Assembly (NCBI RefSeq): GCF_021278025.1
Contig: NZ_JAIBHJ010000004.1
Coordinates: 1-64,000, forward strand
Direction of reading: 5' to 3'
From: Motilimonas sp. E26
GTDB lineage: Bacteria > Pseudomonadota > Gammaproteobacteria > Enterobacterales > CBDFNC01
Length of the DNA: 64,000 nucleotides
Notes under the pieces: model-generated
The model's database searches: none
What the model saw: the letters and a program-made list of their open reading frames with translations, nothing else
What the model was told of the DNA's origin: nothing
In this document: one piece after another, positions 46,674 through 55,843 of the stretch
Position numbering within the stretch: the stretch's first letter is position 1
How the letters are laid out: the number at the start of each line of letters is the position of its first letter
Position numbers and translations under genes: made by a program

Positions 46674-48761
46674 ATGTCCGACATTCCCAGTGCTCCCCCC
46701 TCATTTGCTACACCTTCGATAGAAGAGACAATTGCTCGTGTCCCCTATATAGCAAAAGATTATCAAAGTGTTTTTGCAAACAATATTAAAGCCTTTCAAG
46801 ATTATATTCCCGCAATAGCAGAAGCTTTCGCTCATTACCAACCTGAAAAATTCGAATTAGTAGCGACCGATTTCAGTGTTGATTTAGTAACTAAAGGTAC
46901 AGATGAGCTAGTATTTGGTGGTGATGCTTTTCGTACTAGTTTAATGGACTTTGAATATTTTAAGCGCTCTCCACAAACGACTAATTTCTCTGTTAAGCGC
47001 GGTAAGCATGAAAATATAGCGAACTTTATACATCTTGATTTTCTTGAAAAATTTATCGCATTAGAAAAAAAGTATGAAACGAGTATAAGTAAAGAGGCTT
47101 TTTTCCCAGAAGCATTAGGCATGCTCATTTGTTTTGGCCTAGGGACGGGGTTTTACTTAGAAAATCTGATTTCGACACATGAAGTTAATCGGATATATAT
47201 TTATGAGCCTAATCATGACTTTTTTTATGCTTCATTACACCTAATTGATTGGCATTACATTTTAACTACGCTAGATGAAAAAGGTGGCTCACTTCATCTG
47301 AGCTTAGGGGGGGATGAGGAGGTTTTTTTTGCTGATTTAGGTTCAGACTTATTTAGAAAAGGTCGTTATGACATATCTAAAGCATTTGTGTATGAGCATT
47401 ATTTAGATGAGAAAATATCGAATGCAGTGAAGTTGTTTAAGTTAAAGTCGTATGAGTTAGTATATGGCTTTGGTTTTTTTGATGATGCTTTGATGGCCGT
47501 TGCTCATCACTATCATAACTTGAGAACTAGCCCTGCAATTGCTGTTAAAGAACCACTTACATGTAATGCAACGGTACCTGTATTCATCTGCGGCAATGGC
47601 CCTTCCTTAGACAAGAACATGGCGTTGATTAAAAACCATGCTGATAGAGCCATTATTGTCAGTTGCGGCACAACAATTGATAGCTTGTTAAGAAATGGTA
47701 TTTTGCCTGATTTTCATGTTGAACAAGAGCGAACCCGCCCAGTGCATGACCGCTTACTTTCTGTTGACAAATCACTGTTAAAAAAAATTCCTTTTTTATC
47801 AATCAATACAGTGAGCCCAGAGGTGTTTGGTTTATTTGAGAGGAGAATGGTAGGTCTTAAGGCTGATGAGCCATCAACTTTGCTTACACGCTCTTTAAGC
47901 CATTTAGGTACTTCCATTAAGCGTGTTGCTTACTGTAATCCAACAGTGGCTAATTGTGCGTTAACGCTTGTTGAGGCGTTAGGCTTTAGAGAGTTTTATT
48001 TTATAGGTACTGATCTTGGCTTTCCTTTTGGTCAACACCACAGTAAAGATAGTATTTACTACAAAGAAGATGGCGAAGATAAAGCCTTATTTGATTTAAA
48101 GGATCAGAACCACCTTGAACTACCTGGTAATTTTGGTGGCAGTGTTCGTACTAGTAGTGCTTTTGGCTATTCAGCTCAATCATTAACTGCATTCATTACA
48201 AGATCCCCTCATATTAACTGTTTTAACTTGAGTGATGGTGTGTTCGTAGAAGGTGCTCAGCCATTAGAGCCTCACTTACTCGAATTAGGTACCTCAGCAA
48301 TTGATAAAAAAGAGATTGTTGATCGCTGCTTTGACTATTACCACAGAGATTGTATTGATTTAGCAATAGAATTTGAACAAGGCCTAAGTCAATTAAATTT
48401 TGACGAATTTATAGATGGTTTGATTGAAATAACATATGAGCCACAGGTAACACGTTTTGATGCGCTAACTAATTTATATAGGCAATATATTTACCTTGAA
48501 TCAGGTGGTGAGCAAGAAAGTTTATACTTCAGGGATATGATTCGCGGCAGTATCTTGTATACCCACACCATTCTCAGCCGAATATTGCAAAGTATTGAAG
48601 ACCCAGAAATAGCTGTGAAAGTGAATTTGGAAGGCTTAGAAATATTGAGAGATTACTTAGAAGCAATAAAAACAAAATATCATCAGAAGTTACTCCATGC
48701 TGATACCACAGAAATGCTTTCAGAATGGCGTGATAAAACCATTTTTAAGGTGGATGAATGA
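46674..48761 (+). CDS. Maf-type motility accessory factor (flagellin glycosyltransferase)
   Basis: This is a 695-residue cytoplasmic protein of the Maf / MptE-like (DUF115) family. The N-terminal Rossmann-like domain includes GLGTGFYLENLISTHEVNRI. The central MptE-like domain (about 300-470) has CGNGPSLDKN, DFHVEQERTRPVHD and FYFIGTDLGFPFGQHHSKDS. The C-terminal third is helical. Maf proteins transfer nonulosonic acids such as pseudaminic acid to Ser and Thr of flagellin in Campylobacter, Aeromonas and other genera. The start lies eight bases after fliT, so it appears to be part of the flagellin-cap operon. The sugar donor is likely the product of the genes at 59944-64000. Confidence 0.92.
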   Translation: MSDIPSAPPSFATPSIEETIARVPYIAKDYQSVFANNIKAFQDYIPAIAEAFAHYQPEKFELVATDFSVDLVTKGTDELVFGGDAFRTSLMDFEYFKRSPQTTNFSVKRGKHENIANFIHLDFLEKFIALEKKYETSISKEAFFPEALGMLICFGLGTGFYLENLISTHEVNRIYIYEPNHDFFYASLHLIDWHYILTTLDEKGGSLHLSLGGDEEVFFADLGSDLFRKGRYDISKAFVYEHYLDEKISNAVKLFKLKSYELVYGFGFFDDALMAVAHHYHNLRTSPAIAVKEPLTCNATVPVFICGNGPSLDKNMALIKNHADRAIIVSCGTTIDSLLRNGILPDFHVEQERTRPVHDRLLSVDKSLLKKIPFLSINTVSPEVFGLFERRMVGLKADEPSTLLTRSLSHLGTSIKRVAYCNPTVANCALTLVEALGFREFYFIGTDLGFPFGQHHSKDSIYYKEDGEDKALFDLKDQNHLELPGNFGGSVRTSSAFGYSAQSLTAFITRSPHINCFNLSDGVFVEGAQPLEPHLLELGTSAIDKKEIVDRCFDYYHRDCIDLAIEFEQGLSQLNFDEFIDGLIEITYEPQVTRFDALTNLYRQYIYLESGGEQESLYFRDMIRGSILYTHTILSRILQSIEDPEIAVKVNLEGLEILRDYLEAIKTKYHQKLLHADTTEMLSEWRDKTIFKVDE

Positions 48762-50074
48762 GTTGTAAGAGAGCGGTCGTCGTAGGTGCTGGAGTTGTTG
48801 GCCTTGTTTCGGCATTTATCCTACGCAAACAGGGCTTTGACGTTACCATTATTGATAGTGAGGCTGAGCCTGGGGGATTGCTAAGAAGCATAAAAACAGA
48901 TTTTGGTGCGTTTGATTATGGCACTCATGTTGCCTCTTCTTCGGGTATTGATGAGCTTGACGACTTTATGTTTAATCATGCCAATGGAGAGCTAAAACAG
49001 TTTGACACGGGCCATTCTGCTAGTTTTTATGATGGACGCTTAAGCTCTATCAGTCCCTTTGTTAATTTGTCAGAGCGGGAAGATGCAATGGTGCTTTCTT
49101 ACTCATTACTGGAGCAACAAGGGAAAAATACATCACCTAAAAATTTGGAAACTTTATATCGTAATCATTACGGAGATTTAATTTTTGAAAAGGTTATACG
49201 ACCCATTGTATTGAAATATTTTGGCTGTCCAGCTCATCAATTAAGCCCTGCATGTTTTTCCTTTTTCGATTTAAATAGAGTATTGGCTTTTAATCCATCT
49301 ATTTCAGAACAGTTAAAGCAGCTTGATGATTATAATTGTCGCATTGGTTATCATCATGCGTCTTCAGGTGCTGCAAAATACTACCCTAAACAAGGAGGCA
49401 TTGGCCGTTGGTATCTATTGTTATTAGATAAACTAAAGTCTCAGGGGGTGAAAGTATTGACTGGCTGCCAATGTAAAAACTTCGAACAAGATAGAGACAA
49501 CTCGATCAAAAGTATCAGCACATCACAAGGCATGCTTGATACAGATCTTCTCGTTTGGTCTGTTCCGAGTGCATTTTTAGCTCGTTATTTAAACAGTACA
49601 TCAGCGCCAGAAAGACCGGTGTTTAGAAATACGGCATTATTTCACTTTGCATTTGATAAACCGTTACTAACAGATGCTTACTATATTAATGTACATGAAC
49701 CTGAATTCTTAAGTGGTCGAGTCACAGTGTACCAGAATTTAACGGATGATAATGATGTATACCGAGTAACGGTTGAAGCCTTAAATGAAGAAGGTTATGA
49801 CTTTCAAGCTAGCATTGATCATGTAATTAAAGAACTAAATACCATGGGTATAATAGATCATCGTCATCACTGTTTGTATCAAAATTGCGTTGAAATAAAA
49901 AATGGTTTTCCTGTTTTAAGCGCAAAGGGCCACGCTAATCAGATTGCTTATAATGAGCACCTAACCGCTTCTTACCCAAATTTAGTGTTAGTAGGCCGAG
50001 GCAGTGGTAAAGGCTTTTTTATGGCGGACCTATTAATCCAAGCGGCTGAATTAATCAAAGGACGATTAGTATAA
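48758..50074 (+). CDS. FAD/NAD(P)-binding oxidoreductase (UDP-galactopyranose mutase/amine-oxidase-like)
   Basis: This is a 438-residue flavoprotein. The dinucleotide-binding GAGVVGLVSAFILRKQGFDV motif is at the start, with DSEAEPGGLLRSIK following, as in UDP-galactopyranose mutase and protoporphyrinogen oxidase relatives. The C-terminal FAD-contact region is LVLVGRGSGKGFFMADLLIQ. The substrate is unknown. It overlaps the maf stop by four bases and is followed immediately by a methyltransferase, so it probably tailors the flagellar sugar or its lipid or nucleotide carrier. Confidence 0.8.
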   Translation: MSCKRAVVVGAGVVGLVSAFILRKQGFDVTIIDSEAEPGGLLRSIKTDFGAFDYGTHVASSSGIDELDDFMFNHANGELKQFDTGHSASFYDGRLSSISPFVNLSEREDAMVLSYSLLEQQGKNTSPKNLETLYRNHYGDLIFEKVIRPIVLKYFGCPAHQLSPACFSFFDLNRVLAFNPSISEQLKQLDDYNCRIGYHHASSGAAKYYPKQGGIGRWYLLLLDKLKSQGVKVLTGCQCKNFEQDRDNSIKSISTSQGMLDTDLLVWSVPSAFLARYLNSTSAPERPVFRNTALFHFAFDKPLLTDAYYINVHEPEFLSGRVTVYQNLTDDNDVYRVTVEALNEEGYDFQASIDHVIKELNTMGIIDHRHHCLYQNCVEIKNGFPVLSAKGHANQIAYNEHLTASYPNLVLVGRGSGKGFFMADLLIQAAELIKGRLV

Positions 50075-50794
50075 ATGACGACTTATTACCATGCTTATGG
50101 GGCAAGAGCCTCATCTATTAATAATCACACGCAAATTGCAGGCCGGTATGGAGTGCAGGAACTTGCCGAAAAGCGTATTGTGCCTGATATCCTCCATAAA
50201 TTGGATTTGCAAGCCACCGATAATCTATTAGAAATTGGTTGCGGAACAGGTAATTTATTGATCCCGATGTCCTTTATATGTCGCAGTGTCACCGGTATCG
50301 ACCACCCGAGTTGTTTAGATAAGTTAACAAAGCGATATCAACATAGCGGTCAGTCATTAGTTGCTGGTAACTTTCTTGATGTTGATCTGATAACCTTGCC
50401 AAAGTTCGAAAAAATCTTAGTTTACAGTGTACTACATTGTCTTGCAGATGAAGGCGAGGTGTTTGATTTTATAGATAAAGCGCTAAAGTTACTTAAGCCC
50501 GGCGGGCGTTTGCTATTAGGAGATATACCCAACAAAGATAGAAAGAACCGTTTTTTGAGCTCTCAGGCTGGCGCGGACTTTTTAACTGATTGGAATGAAC
50601 AAGTGAAACAAAGTGGTATCGATGAGCCCGCGTTTGAAGCGGTAACTTCCAGTGTCGGTTTTGATGATCAATTAGTACTACAGATATTGGCACATGTACG
50701 CCGACAAAACTGTGAAAGCTATGTTTGCTCTCAGCCTTGTGATTTGCCATTTGGCAATACAAGGGAAGATATAATTGTACAACTTGGTGCGTAA
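50075..50794 (+). CDS. SAM-dependent methyltransferase
   Basis: This is a 239-residue class I methyltransferase with a clear motif I (LLEIGCGTGNLLIPM), the acidic residue of motif II (VTGIDHPS) and motif post-II (LLKPGGRLLLGDI). The acceptor is unknown. It starts directly after the oxidoreductase stop and overlaps the next gene by one base, within the Maf operon. A role in methylating the flagellar glycan is a reasonable inference. Confidence 0.85.
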   Translation: MTTYYHAYGARASSINNHTQIAGRYGVQELAEKRIVPDILHKLDLQATDNLLEIGCGTGNLLIPMSFICRSVTGIDHPSCLDKLTKRYQHSGQSLVAGNFLDVDLITLPKFEKILVYSVLHCLADEGEVFDFIDKALKLLKPGGRLLLGDIPNKDRKNRFLSSQAGADFLTDWNEQVKQSGIDEPAFEAVTSSVGFDDQLVLQILAHVRRQNCESYVCSQPCDLPFGNTREDIIVQLGA

Positions 50795-51711
50795 TGATTG
50801 ATCTTTGGCGCGAACACCCCAATGTGCTCCCTTGTGGAGAAAGTGTTGCTAATGAAAATATTTTTGCTAGTGGAAGGCAGGCTATTCAGCAATCGATGCT
50901 CGACTTAAATTTGACGCGTGTAAGTCGAATAGCATTTCCTGAGTTTAGCTCTGCTTGCGTTATTTCTTGTCTTGGGCGTATCGCCACTCCAATACCAATG
51001 GCGGAAGTTGTTCGCTATGATATGAAGGTTGATGCAATACTTATTTATGAGCAATGGGGGTGGCCTCTACCAGCGTCAGTCATAGAGTCGGTGAAGCAGT
51101 ATAGTGATTATATTATTGTTGATGCGGTTGATTCGCCTGATGCCCTCATTCGCTACTCAAATGTCACTGATGGTTATACTTGTATTAGTTTATATAAATG
51201 CCTTGGATTAGCTCTTGGAGGATTATTGAGTTATCAGGGAAAGTTACAAGTTGTTAAGAATGGCCGCACGGCTCCTTGTCCTCTTACTTTGGATAATGTC
51301 TTAAACGTAGACATAGCAAAATCTTACTACAATAACATCGATTTAATTCAACCTGATATCCAAGGTGACTTAATACAGGCATTGGCGATGGAATCAAAAG
51401 CTAGGCAAAAGAATTTGTCCCGTTTAGCTGAAATAGGTTTATTTCAACAATGGCCCTTGTGGATGCATAAGGTTGTTGAATATCGCTCAGGTGCACCGGG
51501 AATAGCACCTTTATTCCACTCTGAGACGGCAGAGTTTCGGATGAAAAAGCAGTTGAAGTTAGCCCAACTGGGTATCAAGACCGCACTTTATAATTTTAAT
51601 TTTTCCGGTTCCCCAATCGCAGTTGATTACAGGCCATGTTTAGCTTTCCCGTTGCACAGTGAGCTTGTTTGGTCAGACAGATTAAAGGACATCTTACAAA
51701 GTGGTGAATAA
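50794..51711 (+). CDS. DegT-like PLP-fold protein, N-terminally short
   Basis: This 305-residue protein is not confidently recognised. Parts resemble DegT/DnrJ/EryC1 sugar aminotransferases. YIIVDAVDSPD could be the aspartate that contacts the pyridoxal nitrogen (Asp110). ISLYKCLGLALGGLLS resembles the loop with the catalytic lysine (Lys135). At 305 residues it is shorter than the usual 370-400, and the conserved N-terminal glycine-rich part is not obvious. It may be a divergent or inactive relative. It is the last gene of the plus-strand Maf operon and converges on the minus-strand genes, overlapping the next by 18 bases. Confidence 0.6.
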   Translation: MIDLWREHPNVLPCGESVANENIFASGRQAIQQSMLDLNLTRVSRIAFPEFSSACVISCLGRIATPIPMAEVVRYDMKVDAILIYEQWGWPLPASVIESVKQYSDYIIVDAVDSPDALIRYSNVTDGYTCISLYKCLGLALGGLLSYQGKLQVVKNGRTAPCPLTLDNVLNVDIAKSYYNNIDLIQPDIQGDLIQALAMESKARQKNLSRLAEIGLFQQWPLWMHKVVEYRSGAPGIAPLFHSETAEFRMKKQLKLAQLGIKTALYNFNFSGSPIAVDYRPCLAFPLHSELVWSDRLKDILQSGE

Positions 51712-51957
51712 TTTTGTTATCTCATACTCTATAATATCGGCTACAAACAATATATCGCGGCGCTGTTGAGCTGCGAATAGCACTTTTAATATGTTGTTTA
51801 GTTGCTCCGTTTGCTGCTGTGTTAGGGTTCGTTGCTCTTTTTCTATTGTGTCAATCAACACCACTAAGTGCTGGTTTCCTGCCGCTTCTTTTCCTTGCCT
51901 AAAAAGCTGTGCGACAGCCTTTAACTGTGATCGCAGATCAGTATCGTCTATGTCCAT
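51694..51957 (-). CDS. Small helical protein of unknown function
   Basis: This is an 87-residue, probably all-helical protein (EKEQRTLTQQQTEQLNNILK, DILFVADIIEYEITKLF). I do not recognise the family. It overlaps the end of the upstream Maf-like gene by ten bases and converges on the PLP-like gene, so it is likely translated together with that Maf-like protein. An accessory role for the Maf-like protein is only a guess. Confidence 0.6.
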   Translation of the reverse strand: MDIDDTDLRSQLKAVAQLFRQGKEAAGNQHLVVLIDTIEKEQRTLTQQQTEQLNNILKVLFAAQQRRDILFVADIIEYEITKLFTTL

Positions 51958-53222
51958 AATTGGGCTCCATTTATTTCGGCTCCATTGGGGCTTACGCTAT
52001 AAAATTTCACGTTCGGGTGTAGCGCAATGTAGTCCTCTAAATCACGTAAATATCCTCGTAAATTGGGTAGGGTGCAAATATATTCCTGTTTCCAATTCTT
52101 TACTAAGTGGACGCCCATATCATCAATACTTGGAATTGTAAAATTTGTTGGCCAAAACGCGTGCGTTGTATCGTAGGGGTAGCCAAAATCTGCACCCACC
52201 AAAATGATTTTGTCAGCTCCCATTTTTACTGCAAGATCCACAGCTGGATGCAGCACGCTTCCGGCACTGAATAGTCTCATTTTTGGATAAATGAGGTTTA
52301 TTGGGTCGAATAGAGCTCCAACTGAATAGCTGCAATAACGAGGGCCTAGCCACCTCTTCAATAAGCTGGATGCCATTCGTGGAAAGTAAGCTAATGAGGT
52401 GTTGCGATAGACCTCTAAATCAAGCTGTTCAAAGCAAATATCAGGTTTGGGATCAATCGTCACAACGATATCAGGAATAATATTTTGGCTATCTAAGGGC
52501 CTTAATGCTGCATCTACTGCAATTAATAACGTATTTTCAGGGCGTTGCGCTAATAGAGCGTAATGATCAGCCAAGGTCGGCCCAGCAGCGGCAATATACA
52601 CTTCTTTTTTATACTTGTAAGTTGAAACGAGCTCACGTGCATCATGGTCTGATTTGATCAATTCAAGGTTATGATTTATCTGCTCTTTGGCGACTTGGTT
52701 GTGTTGGTGATGCGAATCGATAAACTCAGTATCTAACTCAAGGCATACCTTATCTCTTAATCTCATCGCACTGTCCTCTGCTAGAACTAATTCTGCAGGA
52801 CTAGCGAGAAAGGGGTATTTCACTTGGTTGCAAGTACGAGCGAGCACGAGATCTACTTTAGGGTTGCTTAACCATTGGTGTTGGCCAAATTTAAGCAAGG
52901 TCAATTTAAAAACTGACAAATTTAAGATCACCACTGTTATTTTTAATAAATCTTCACGAGTGAGAAGTTGATTTATGGCATGGCCTAGAGCAGTACCATA
53001 TACTGTCACCTCCTGAGCTGATGCTCTAATTAGGCTGCACTGTACACTCGCCTCAGCGGTTTGATTGTAGCAACTGGTTAATTGGATTCCGTTGATAACA
53101 AAGGTAGCCTGTGGCTCATTCACAACTTCAGGGTTTATTGCTGGTGATTGCAGTAGCTTTCGATAGGTTTCAGGCCATCGTTTCGCTATCAGAGTAAGAA
53201 AGCTATTTTCTTGATTAATCAT
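51948..53222 (-). CDS. Second Maf/DUF115-type protein (short form)
   Basis: This is a 424-residue protein with an MptE-like (DUF115) core: YIAAAGPTLADHYALLAQRP, DIVVTIDPKPDICFEQLD, ILVGADFGYPYDTTHAFWP. It lacks the C-terminal helical third of the 695-residue Maf at 46674. Its transferase role is inferred from the family. It might act on a second flagellin site or a second sugar, or be a regulatory partner. It lies four bases after the upstream acyltransferase-like gene and overlaps the small gene downstream. Confidence 0.85.
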   Translation of the reverse strand: MINQENSFLTLIAKRWPETYRKLLQSPAINPEVVNEPQATFVINGIQLTSCYNQTAEASVQCSLIRASAQEVTVYGTALGHAINQLLTREDLLKITVVILNLSVFKLTLLKFGQHQWLSNPKVDLVLARTCNQVKYPFLASPAELVLAEDSAMRLRDKVCLELDTEFIDSHHQHNQVAKEQINHNLELIKSDHDARELVSTYKYKKEVYIAAAGPTLADHYALLAQRPENTLLIAVDAALRPLDSQNIIPDIVVTIDPKPDICFEQLDLEVYRNTSLAYFPRMASSLLKRWLGPRYCSYSVGALFDPINLIYPKMRLFSAGSVLHPAVDLAVKMGADKIILVGADFGYPYDTTHAFWPTNFTIPSIDDMGVHLVKNWKQEYICTLPNLRGYLRDLEDYIALHPNVKFYSVSPNGAEINGAQLWT

Positions 53223-53226
53223 CTGG

Positions 53227-54291
53227 TTAAGTCACCTTTTGAATATCGAGTATCAATGTTTGTTTTAATCGCATTTCTGAGGCAAAGCTTGCTTTAAATT
53301 GACCAATATCTTGCTCTTTCTCGGATGGTTGAAACCATTCTCCTTGGTAGCATCTTGCCCCAATATGATAGGTTTTTATTGCACAGCTGCGCATATGCTC
53401 TATAGCTAACCACTGTACGCCATGCGCAATAGGAAACTGAAATAAACTTCGGTCATAGGCGGCGATGGCATAAGCGCTTAGTTCTGTACTTGTTAAAAAT
53501 TGAGCTGCGCCAATAAGTTTGCCTTTATCATAGACAAAAATAGCGAACGATAATCCTTGCTCAGTGAGTCGTCGCTGCGTTTCCCAATTGACACTCGAAC
53601 GGGTGATGCGGCCAGCGACTTGCTGGTGTAAATACGAAAATGCATCTCGTTGCGCTGTGCTCATGTATGTTATCAGCTCAAAATCCCACAATGATAAAGC
53701 CTGCTTGATGGTTGACTTACAGCCCTTCGACAGCTGTTTTCTGTAGAGTGAGGTTGATAATGTTAAATCGACAAAGCATTCATGGCTGGCCTGGAGTTGA
53801 GCCCCTTGCATCATCCACGCCTTAGTCCATAGCTCATGATGATTCCAGCCTTCAATTGTACAGGTTGTCAATTTTTTGACACTTAAATCATCAGCGAGCA
53901 AATACAAGCTTTTTAAACAGCACTGTATGATGCTTTTCTGCGATTTTTCCGCTAGCACCGATTTAAACATGGGGGGTAATACTGGGCTGGAGTTACTTAA
54001 AATATGATATTCATCTACTACCGAATGAATATTGAGCGGCCAAATCGCAGCAGGTTTACCATCTTGGAAAACCATTATTGGTAATCGTAGCGTTTCGCAA
54101 CTGGAAAACGAGTTATAGGACTGGGCATAGTCACCGAGTTGCCACTGGTATTCTGGGGCTAGAACCTTAATTTCATGACAAAAATGCTGCCAGCTTTCGT
54201 TATTCGCCAGACTAATGGTAAGTGCGGGGTAATCTCTACAGGCTTGCTCTAATTTAGCTAACGCCCACGATATTGTGATCTGTTGCAACAA
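53227..54291 (-). CDS. FemAB-like GNAT acyltransferase
   Basis: This is a 354-residue protein whose second half (about 185-345) resembles the GNAT/FemAB-type domain (SKGCKSTIKQALSLWDFELI, GKLIGAAQFLTS, IKTYHIGARCYQGEWFQPSEKEQ). Relatives use aminoacyl- or acyl-CoA donors. The N-terminal half is a divergent FemAB-like half. It heads the minus-strand unit with the short Maf-like gene. The combination suggests it acylates an amino group on the flagellar sugar or carrier. The substrate is unknown. Confidence 0.7.
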   Translation of the reverse strand: MLQQITISWALAKLEQACRDYPALTISLANNESWQHFCHEIKVLAPEYQWQLGDYAQSYNSFSSCETLRLPIMVFQDGKPAAIWPLNIHSVVDEYHILSNSSPVLPPMFKSVLAEKSQKSIIQCCLKSLYLLADDLSVKKLTTCTIEGWNHHELWTKAWMMQGAQLQASHECFVDLTLSTSLYRKQLSKGCKSTIKQALSLWDFELITYMSTAQRDAFSYLHQQVAGRITRSSVNWETQRRLTEQGLSFAIFVYDKGKLIGAAQFLTSTELSAYAIAAYDRSLFQFPIAHGVQWLAIEHMRSCAIKTYHIGARCYQGEWFQPSEKEQDIGQFKASFASEMRLKQTLILDIQKVT

Positions 54292-54327
54292 TACTACCTA
54301 CTTGAATTGAAAAAGTGTTTGTAACTT

Positions 54328-54344
54328 AGCAAGATTTATTCCCG
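54328..54344 (-). promoter_or_regulatory. Weak sigma-54-like site for the minus-strand Maf-like unit
   Basis: On the minus strand CGGGAATAAATCTTGCT has GG-N10-GC spacing and a good -12 box, but the -24 box lacks the usual CAC. It is about 37 bases upstream of the gene start. Confidence 0.35.
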
Positions 54345-54457
54345 TGTCTTTTATGTTTGTCCCTTTCACGGCATCTATAACCATTTTAATGTGGGAATGA
54401 ATTTTTACAGCGACCTATGTTGTAATGTTATAAGATAAAATACTTATTATCTTCACT

Positions 54458-54476
54458 TTGGGCCTACTTTTTGCTT
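54458..54476 (+). promoter_or_regulatory. Candidate sigma-54 promoter of the acyl-decoration module
   Basis: TTTGGGCCTACTTTTTGCTT has GG-N10-GC spacing and a good TTTGC -12 box. The base before GG is G instead of T. It is about 55 bases before the first gene of the six-gene module, as at the flagellar sigma-54 promoters in this window. Confidence 0.55.
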
Positions 54477-54530
54477 TGTTGAACGAACCTTGCTTGCCAC
54501 CGTTATTTATATGCTGAGAGAGATTGCTAG

Positions 54531-55433
54531 ATGAACAATGCCCCTTTATCCCAACTGTTGACTGAGATTGGCCGTATAAATCCATTACAAACTCAATTTT
54601 TAGATCGCAGTTTGAGTGTTCTTAGTGCTCAAGAGCGCACGACATTTCTTCAATATCTCAATTACTGCCTCGCTCAAGATATTACGGTGGAGCACTTGGC
54701 TAAATCATATGATTTAATTGTGAAGGATACTTTTCGTGAGCAAGTGTATTTCCGTCGACATGGCCAATACCGACATCAAAGTTACCAAGAAGTGGCTAAT
54801 TCAGTGTATCATCACCCTGAGTATATGAATCAATATATGCATGGCTTGGCGTTGTCGACGTTTCTTTGGCCTAATCATTTGGCCATGTATCGCTTTTTTA
54901 TTGAAACTTTACCTAAGCAACGAACCGGGCGTTATCTTGAGGTCGGTCCTGGTCACGGTTTTTACTTTATGAAAGCGATGCAATGTAGCCAATATAACTT
55001 CTATCAAGGAGTCGATATTAGTGCCACTAGCGTTGAGATGACTCAGCGGATTCTCAGTTGTCCCCATTTTAATTGCTCAGCGGATTACCTTATTACCGAG
55101 GCCGATTTTTTTGCGTGGGACTCGACGCAAACATTTGATTGCTTAGTGATGGCAGAAGTACTCGAGCATGTTGAGCAGCCTGGCGCATTTTTGCAACAGC
55201 TATATACGCTGGCTAATGAAGGCGCGCATGTTTTTATTACCACTTGTATTAATACGCCAGCGATAGATCATATTTATTTATACCCCGATATGCAGAGCTT
55301 ACGTCAACAAATTAATGAAAGTGGTTTTTCAATTAAAAATGAACTTGTAATTCCTTATTTAGGTAAAACACTCGAGGAAACCGTTGTTGATAAACTACCG
55401 ATTAACACTGCGATGGTATTGGAAAAAAGATGA
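54531..55433 (+). CDS. SAM-dependent methyltransferase (module gene 1)
   Basis: This is a 300-residue protein with a C-terminal class I methyltransferase fold (about 135-260; YLEVGPGHGFYFMKAM as motif I, FDCLVMAEVLEHVEQPGAFLQQL as the post-motif region). An acyl-carrier or ligand-binding helical region occupies the first 120 residues. The likely role is O-methylation of an acyl group on the carrier protein or on the sugar, by analogy with the methyltransferase in the corresponding Campylobacter region. It overlaps the next gene by four bases. Confidence 0.85.
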   Translation: MNNAPLSQLLTEIGRINPLQTQFLDRSLSVLSAQERTTFLQYLNYCLAQDITVEHLAKSYDLIVKDTFREQVYFRRHGQYRHQSYQEVANSVYHHPEYMNQYMHGLALSTFLWPNHLAMYRFFIETLPKQRTGRYLEVGPGHGFYFMKAMQCSQYNFYQGVDISATSVEMTQRILSCPHFNCSADYLITEADFFAWDSTQTFDCLVMAEVLEHVEQPGAFLQQLYTLANEGAHVFITTCINTPAIDHIYLYPDMQSLRQQINESGFSIKNELVIPYLGKTLEETVVDKLPINTAMVLEKR

Positions 55434-55843
55434 GCGACTGGCAACTTAGATTTCACCATTTTGGTTTAGCCGTTCATGACCCAAAAGCAGCGCGTATCTA
55501 TCTCAAAGGCTTGGGCTATCAGCTTGGTGAGGCGCTTTATGATCCGCTGCAAAAAGTAAATTTACAAATGGCTGAACATGCTAACCAGCCGCGAGTGGAG
55601 CTCGTTTGGCCTGCAGGCGAGTCGGGCCCCTTAGACAATATTTTGCAGGGACAGCAAGGGATTATTTATCATACGTGTTACACGGCAAAGGATGTTGAAA
55701 AAAGTATCGTTTCCATGCAGCAGCAAGGTTTACGTATTGTTCCCGTTTCAGCGCCAAAACCGGCGATATTATTCGCGGGTAAATATGTCTCTTTTTATAT
55801 CGTGCGAGGTGTGGGTTTGATCGAGGTGTTACATGATGATTGA
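55430..55843 (+). CDS. VOC (glyoxalase-fold) family protein (module gene 2)
   Basis: This is a 137-residue vicinal-oxygen-chelate fold protein. It resembles methylmalonyl-CoA epimerase and glyoxalase: FHHFGLAVHDPKAARIYLKGLGY at the start, and metal-ligand-like residues in HTCYTAKDVEKSI and YIVRGVGLIEVLH. In this context an epimerase or isomerase on a carrier-bound acyl group is plausible. It is coupled by overlapping ends to both neighbours. Confidence 0.8.
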   Translation: MSDWQLRFHHFGLAVHDPKAARIYLKGLGYQLGEALYDPLQKVNLQMAEHANQPRVELVWPAGESGPLDNILQGQQGIIYHTCYTAKDVEKSIVSMQQQGLRIVPVSAPKPAILFAGKYVSFYIVRGVGLIEVLHDD

